From positions 248,001 through 312,000 of the forward strand of contig CANNZV010000327.1 of assembly GCA_947561585.1 (NCBI GenBank): a stretch of 64,000 nt of DNA, read 5' to 3'. Made by a program: the position numbers and the translations under genes. Below are positions 60,801 through 64,000 of this stretch, in pieces. The number at the start of each line of letters is the position of its first letter. The stretch's first letter is position 1. Below the pieces are notes generated by a model that saw only the letters and a program-made list of their open reading frames with translations, was not told where the DNA came from and searched no databases. Source of the DNA: Caprella mutica (taxonomy: Eukaryota; Arthropoda; Malacostraca; Amphipoda; Caprellidae).

Positions 60801-61241
60801 AAGTGACTTGCACGATTTCTTCCATTGAACCAGTCATTTATAACAGTACTGACGTCAGGTTTGAGAAATACATTGCAAGTAGTGATGAGGTAGCGGATAA
60901 ATTATCCTCCTGGAGAAACATATCTACGGCCCAGACTTTTGAGGAGTGTGCAACTGCAGCTGCAGCCTCAGGTTAGCATAGATATATACCAAGTATACAC
61001 AGTGTGTAGATATTTGGTGAATTTTTGGAGATGTTTTATGAAACTATGAGAAAGGATTCACGGAATAAATACCTTATTGTCAGGTGGAAGATATGCAAAT
61101 TAACAGCTGATCATTATTTTACAGGGTCCAGGATGTTCCTGTTTGACGAGCAAATGTGCCAAGTTTCGGATGATATCTATGAGAGATCAGATTACTGTGG
61201 CAAAGATCATTCCCAAATGGTTTATATGAACGTTGATGAAG
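51796..61241 (+). CDS. Secreted protein of unknown function, spliced, 3' end beyond window
   Basis: Four joined exons (51,796-51,831; 59,619-59,660; 60,755-60,971; 61,125-61,241) give an open frame of about 137 codons. Start ATG has AAG upstream (CTAAGATG). The protein opens with M-R-V-L-V-V-L-F-L-S-L-T, a signal-peptide hydrophobic core finished by exon 2 (F-S-L-P-G). Exon 3 holds a T-C-T, an N-glycosylation site N-S-T and N-I-S, and F-E-E-C-A-T-A-A-A-A-S-G. Exon 4 continues S-R-M-F-L-F-D-E-Q-M-C. The order F-x-E-C...G...F-x-F-D...C resembles PAN/apple-like extracellular modules, but most of the usual cysteines are absent, so this is a tentative resemblance. All visible junctions use GT/AG with polypyrimidine tracts, and phases match (0, 0, 1, 1). 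Introns hold LINEs and MITEs. I do not recognise the family. Confidence 0.7.
51832..53345. other. Intron 1, left part
   Basis: AT-rich intron sequence. A 58-bp direct duplication at about 52,684-52,799 carries GTAGATAATATTRGTATGAA then TAATTTGATATGCCATTTCT. No other feature seen. Confidence 0.55.
53350..53500 (-). pseudogene. LINE reverse transcriptase fragment with F-A-D-D-T motif
   Basis: On the minus strand one frame reads N-Y-I-H-S-I-F-A-D-D-T-T-V-T-G and continues D-E-I-E-E-G-V. F-A-D-D is the catalytic palm motif of non-LTR reverse transcriptases. Only about 45 codons survive; the sequence changes character at about 53,500, where a plus-strand LINE piece begins. It could be the outer remains of the family-B LINE at 58,345-59,340, which has the same strand. 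Confidence 0.55.
53505..54059 (+). pseudogene. 5' piece of a non-LTR retrotransposon (family B), plus strand
   Basis: A 184-codon frame, GC-rich compared with its surroundings. The first three quarters look like translated 5' UTR. The end carries M-E-A-Q-L-C-T-I-H-T-N-P-G-P-Q-G-R-G followed by an arginine/lysine-rich stretch. An I-H-x-N-P-G-P motif before a basic region is found just upstream of the endonuclease in some LINE clades (2A-like in appearance). A matching motif occurs on the minus strand near 59,090. The endonuclease that should follow is absent: a stop at 54,057 ends the frame. Confidence 0.5.
54060..55290. other. GC-rich LINE-associated region without open frames
   Basis: Holds at least three diverged copies of a segment with ACCYTACCYNATTAAA and GGCGGAGGAGGCTACAA (near 54,530-54,580, 54,765-54,810 and 55,230-55,275), plus a poly-C tract at 54,186. 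It may be the tandemly repeated 3' UTR of the CR1-like element to its right (minus strand). That assignment is an inference. Confidence 0.45.
55350..56009 (-). pseudogene. LINE ORF2 C-terminal region (family A)
   Basis: Two frames with a shift near 55,810-55,880: C-V-A-A-E-R-K-A-Q-K-I-L-G-Y-I-K-R, then L-Y-K-L-L-V-L-P-H-L-E-Y-A-V-Q-F-W-S-P and L-E-R-V-Q-A-R-A-T-K-L-F-P, then L-E-Q-R-R-L-R-G-Q-L-I-E-T-Y-K-I. This is the thumb/tail block typical of CR1- and Jockey-type ORF2. A weakly conserved tail continues past a frameshift to about 55,350. Confidence 0.8.
56055..57000 (-). pseudogene. LINE reverse transcriptase domain (family A)
   Basis: The upstream part (about 56,400-57,000) is broken but shows H-H-G-F-R-A-G-R-S-S and V-V-Y-L-D-F-Q-K across a frameshift near 56,370. 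The downstream frame (56,363-56,055) has G-E-P-Q-G-S-V-L-G-P-L-L-F-L-I-Y-I-N-D-I and the catalytic K-F-A-D-D-T. The two aspartates are intact, but the domain cannot be translated as a whole. Confidence 0.85.
57380..58034 (-). pseudogene. LINE endonuclease domain (family A)
   Basis: Two overlapping minus-strand frames with a frameshift near 57,710. Visible landmarks: L-N-A-R-S-I-R-N-K; V-T-E-T-W-L with the catalytic glutamate; G-G-G-V-L-L-Y-V-K; Y-R-S-P; V-V-W-D-F-N-Y-H where the family normally has G-D-F-N (glycine lost); and, beyond one in-frame stop, G-S-D-H-A-A-V-S-F with the catalytic S-D-H. This is the metal-dependent nuclease that nicks target DNA for target-primed reverse transcription. 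Broken, therefore not functional. Confidence 0.85.
58345..59340 (-). pseudogene. 5' half of LINE family B: N-P motif, basic region, endonuclease remnant
   Basis: Minus strand: S-S-I-H-P-N-P at about 59,085-59,105 (stop directly after), a basic stretch R-R-I-E-K-R-R-N-K-R, then Y-N-I-V-T-W-K (endonuclease start, normally T-W-N), and I-D-Y-F-R-K-R-E. Beyond two frame breaks, S-S-N-K-V-G-I-D-L-L-N-W-C-E-D-H at about 58,435-58,485 and a G-H-D-M-N-stop-M-D piece near 58,350 follow the endonuclease order. It stops abruptly where the CR1-like 5' frame starts (about 58,345), consistent with insertion of family A. Confidence 0.6.
59619..59660 (+). CDS. Exon 2 (14 codons)
   Basis: Acceptor TTTGTTTCAG|GTGAG and donor CTGAG|GTGAGT, phase 0 at both ends. 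Encodes V-R-D-V-F-S-L-P-G-Q-F-S-A-E, likely spanning the signal-peptide cleavage region. Confidence 0.65.
59963..60685. mobile_element. TTGCTCGAA MITE, copy 1 (in intron 2)
   Basis: The left end is GGTAGCCGGTAAATTGCTCG and the right end on the other strand GGTTCTGGGTAAATTGATCA. Both ends contain several near-copies of TTGCTCGAA (left, plus strand) or TTCGAGCAA (right) spaced about 14 bp. The interior matches copy 2 at 61,437 (GGTTATGATAAGTGTGT, CCTAACAACCCTAACCTAG, ATTGACTGACAAAAA, CCAGGAAGATTAAAAT). 723 bp, no transposase. Superfamily unknown; no clear target duplication. Confidence 0.75.
60755..60971 (+). CDS. Exon 3 (extracellular segment, two N-glycosylation sites)
   Basis: Acceptor CTACTTTTCAG|GTCTCC, donor CCTCAG|GTTAGC, phase 0 in and 1 out. 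Encodes the T-C-T, N-S-T and N-I-S motifs and F-E-E-C-A-T-A-A-A-A-S. Confidence 0.7.
61125..61241 (+). CDS. Exon 4 (cysteine-containing segment)
   Basis: Acceptor CATTATTTTACAG|GGTCC, donor GATGAAG|GTACTC, phase 1 in and out, so a symmetrical exon. Encodes S-R-M-F-L-F-D-E-Q-M-C-Q-V and D-Y-C-G-K-D-H. Next exon not found before 64,000. Confidence 0.7.
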
Positions 61242-61436
61242 GTACTCTCATAATAAAAAATATATTTCATTAATATTATAGCCAGTCAGCTGGATACTCT
61301 ATAAAATATTCAACGTTTTAAATGTCTTTTTGATTTTAACTCATGAGCATCTCATATATTCCAAGGTTATTTCCACATCGAAAGCTTACTGTATCCCTTA
61401 CATTTCAAGGCTTTCGATTTTTGATGCTATTTTTTT

Positions 61437-62331
61437 GGTAGCTGGTAAATTGCTCGAAAGACATTTGATCGAAAATAATTACTCGAAAAACACATGCTCA
61501 AAAGCAATTGCTCGAACGAACACTTGTTCGACTGAACAATTACTCGAATGACCAATTGCTAGAATGGTCAATCGCTCAGAAAATATGAAATAAATAAAAT
61601 ACAGTTATTACCAATCACTTCTTAGAAATAAGGACGGTTAGGTGCAGTTAATCGAAGAGATTTCACTTCATAATTTTCTGACTTCTGACAATTTTAATCT
61701 AATTAACAATTGCTCAAATAATCAAATTTCGAATAATCATTTGCTTAATGTAAAATAAGAGGAAAAGTTTACCAGATAATGTATACCAAAAGGAGAAAAA
61801 TTAAAAAGTGACACGATTACCAGAGGTTATGTTAAATGTGTGGGGAAAACCGCTCCCTCCTGTCATCGGCAGTTCCCATAGCCCGTGCTGCTAAAACCTA
61901 TCAACCCTAACCTAGTCTCAAAATATCTCGTCGGAGACCATTGAAATTATTGACTGACAAAAATTTGAAAATTGAAGTACAGAAAATTGCTGTAGTATTC
62001 CTGTTCAATTGAAATAAGAAAACCAGGAAGATTAAAATCTAAAAACAATATCTTGATTGATAGTAATTAGCGATGAAAAAAATTAATACAGTCTGTATAA
62101 ATTACTAATTAGAAACAAGGACAATTAGGTGCAGCTAATTGAAGTGTTTCAACTTCATAATTAACAGACTTTTATTAATTTGGACAATGTGAACAATTTA
62201 TTTTTCGAGTAATTGGTCATTCGCGTAAATGTTAATTCGGTCAATTGTTCGTACGAGCAATGGTCTTTCGAGAAATTGTTTATTCGAACAATCTTTCATT
62301 CGAGCTATTGTTTTTCGAGCAATTGTTCAAT
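61437..62331. mobile_element. TTGCTCGAA MITE, copy 2 (in intron 4)
   Basis: Left end GGTAGCTGGTAAATTGCTCG, same as copy 1. Right side carries TTTTCGAGCAATTGTTC iterations and stops at 62,331 without the GGTAAATTG terminus, so the right tip was lost, possibly to the next element. Interior is clearly paralogous to copy 1 in the same orientation. Confidence 0.7.
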
Positions 62332-62334
62332 AGG

Positions 62335-62500
62335 GTGGAGCGTTTTATCAACTTTTTAAAGTTGGGTTTCACGTTAGGGGGGAAAAGTTGTAGAACAGCA
62401 TAAAAACGAAGTGTGCAAACTTTCAGACCATTAGGTCGATTCTTTGAAGGTTCGAGGGTCGTTTGAATATACGAAAAAATAGCATATTATTTAAATATAT
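62335..62500. mobile_element. Diverged arm of an inverted-repeat element
   Basis: CAAACTTTCAGACCATTAGG then GGTTCGAGGGTCGTTTGAAT parallels CAAAATTTCAAAGCTCTATC then GTTCGAGGCTCATTTGAAT at 63,817-63,872. The two are separated by the hAT insertion at 62,555. Confidence 0.45.
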
Positions 62501-62554
62501 ATATATTTATATATATTGTTCTTAAAGGTCAAGATAGATTAATATTGTAATAAT

Positions 62555-63787
62555 TAGAGCCCGGATTTATAGTTCTAAAGAAAGTAGTCGAAATAGCGCT
62601 TAAAAAAAGTTTTTATAGCTCTAAAAAAAGAGTTTTAAAGTCGCTAAAAAAAAGTCCTTATAATAGCTGAGTGTGTCCTAAAATTTATTCAATTCCTTTC
62701 TTTAATCTACATTATAGAAAATTTTTGAAATTATATTTCAGAGTAACTATGCCAGTCTTGTTTATTTGTTAATACATAGTTGATTTTTTAATTATTATTC
62801 ACAGAACTTAACGCAGCATTTGTGGCAGTTGTGTACGTATAATATCGTATATATCAGACTATGAGTCTAATAAATAGTAAACAGTTTATAGATAGCTTTC
62901 ATTTTACAAGAAACTAACAGAATGAAAGAAAACTAAACAATATTTACCCAAAAAACTATGTTGTCCAAGTCACAACCAACTGAGAAAATTTAACCAAGAA
63001 ACTCAAATAGAACAGCGCAAACCAAATGACAAATACAGTAACAATAATTTTTATTATAATAAATATGCTACATCTTAATGATACACATCATTACAAGAAA
63101 TTTCCAACATTTTATACACATTTTCAGATGTCTTGCTTAGTCTCTTGTCGTTCAAAATTATTTTATATTTTGAAAAGCATCTTTCTACTTTTTTCAACTC
63201 AAAAAAAACAATTTAGGGTTGTTTCACTTTGGGCATTTTTGGAGTTTAAAACTAAAGCAACAATGGCGTGCAGAAAACTGTGTGCTCAAAGTTATTTATT
63301 TACACGAATATCGAAATTAATCTGTCACAATGAATAATAACCATATATTTATTTTATTGGACATATCTTCATGTATCATTCCATTTATTAAAGAAAAGTT
63401 CATAACATTATACTGTAGGCAGTGAATGGAGTAGTGATTTATTCATTTTTCAATTCAGTATAATTTACCAATAATTATGCTTGTACGTTTTCTATGGAAT
63501 AATGCTATATAAAATGTGAATGAAATGGCATACTAATTTAAATGTCTCTTGTATGAAATTTAATTTATCAATAATATCATAATCTGTTACAAATATATTT
63601 TGCATTTAAAGGATGGTTTATCATAGGTTTTATAGTCGTTTATACCGTAATAACTAGTTTTATCCTTTAATTTCTAGTCAAAATAGCTTTTATAGTCAAA
63701 GTAGCGTTAATGCTATAAACGCTATAGAACTTTATTTTTATGGTCAAAATAGCGTTTATAGCATAAGAACTGGAAATCCGGGCTCTA
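62555..63787. mobile_element. Non-autonomous hAT element with intact TIRs and 8-bp target duplication
   Basis: The target duplication GTAATAAT is perfect (62,547-62,554 and 63,788-63,795). TIRs begin TAGAGCCCGGATTT, identical at both ends for 14 bp, continuing NNAGTTCT. T/CAG-type tips and an 8-bp duplication define the hAT superfamily. Subterminal iterations of ATAGCGTTTATAGC lie at the right end and AAAAGTCGCT/GTCCTTATA types at the left. 1,233 bp, too short for a full transposase; only its last part remains. Lies in the last visible intron of the secreted-protein gene. Confidence 0.9.
63075..63212 (-). pseudogene. hAT transposase C-terminal dimerisation-domain remnant
   Basis: A 45-codon minus-strand frame ends at a stop and includes V-E-R-C-F-S-K-Y-K, then L-N-D-K-R and S-E-N-V-Y-K. 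hAT transposases end in V-E-R-x-F-S-x-x-x-x-x-L-x-x-x-R-x-x-L-x-x-E-N-x, so the match in order and spacing is good. Upstream is an in-frame stop, and the rest (BED finger, catalytic DDE core) is missing. The TIRs of the same element independently support hAT. Confidence 0.7.
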
Positions 63788-63816
63788 GTAATAATAACCC
63801 TTTGAGAAAACCTGAA

Positions 63817-64000
63817 CAAAATTTCAAAGCTCTATCTAATTATCTTCATTGTTCGAGGCTCATTTGAATATCATAAGGATAAGGATTTATCGATGAAAAC
63901 GTAATCACCAAGCCCTTCTACTTCTATAATTACCTCTAACAAGAGGAATTTCCATGGCCTCGAACAATGAAGATAAAAATTAGAGCTTTGAAATTTTGGT
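63817..64000. mobile_element. Inverted-repeat (foldback-type) element, continues to window edge
   Basis: Left arm AATTTCAAAGCTCTATCTAA then CATTGTTCGAGGC (63,820-63,859). Right arm at 63,957-63,995 is its inverse (GCCTCGAACAATGAAGATAA then AGAGCTTTGAAATT). About 40-bp arms around a loop of about 97 bp. Runs into the end of the window. Confidence 0.7.

Noticed and set aside
62805..62850. Possible exon 5 after TATTATTCACAG
   Set aside because: It lies inside the hAT element and the frame closes quickly, so it is not a continuation of the host gene.

Overview
This is eukaryotic nuclear DNA from an invertebrate animal, very AT-rich, with no prokaryotic gene organisation. Evidence: spliced exons with GT/AG borders, a TATA-box promoter, decayed non-LTR retrotransposons, and short non-autonomous DNA transposons of the piggyBac, Tc1/mariner and hAT types. 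The transposon mix would suit an arthropod (for example a hemipteran) but would also fit a mollusc. I cannot name the species from sequence alone.

Layout. Positions 1-51,200 contain no gene I can defend. About a quarter of the window is tandem repeat: more than 25 unrelated minisatellites with units mostly of 10-76 bp. The largest runs for 5.6 kb (44,940-50,546). Between them lie short terminal-inverted-repeat (TIR) elements: a 140-bp element at 886-1024, a 1.3-kb element with an iterated GGGGTATCACTGCGCA box at 1973-3275, three copies of a piggyBac-like MITE (1080, 18,947, 25,653) and a second piggyBac-like family at 42,022, two Tc1/mariner-like remnants (26,750 and 44,173) with traces of transposase, a probable hAT at 36,784, and two families of small palindromic elements.

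From 51,697 to the right edge lies the 5' part of one spliced plus-strand gene for a secreted protein. It has a TATA box, a signal-peptide exon (51,796-51,831), and coding exons at 59,619-59,660, 60,755-60,971 and 61,125-61,241; it continues past the window. Its last visible domain resembles a degenerate PAN/apple-like fold, but the function is unknown.

Intron 1 (7.8 kb) holds a GC-richer nest of LINE debris. A CR1-like element on the minus strand (endonuclease plus reverse transcriptase, several frame breaks) is surrounded by pieces of a second LINE family recognised by an I-H-x-N-P motif. Later introns hold two related MITEs built from repeated TTGCTCGAA, a complete non-autonomous hAT with an 8-bp target duplication and a decayed transposase C-terminus, and an inverted-repeat element interrupted by that hAT.

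Long reading frames inside the minisatellites (up to 433 codons) are products of repeat period and composition and are not called as genes.
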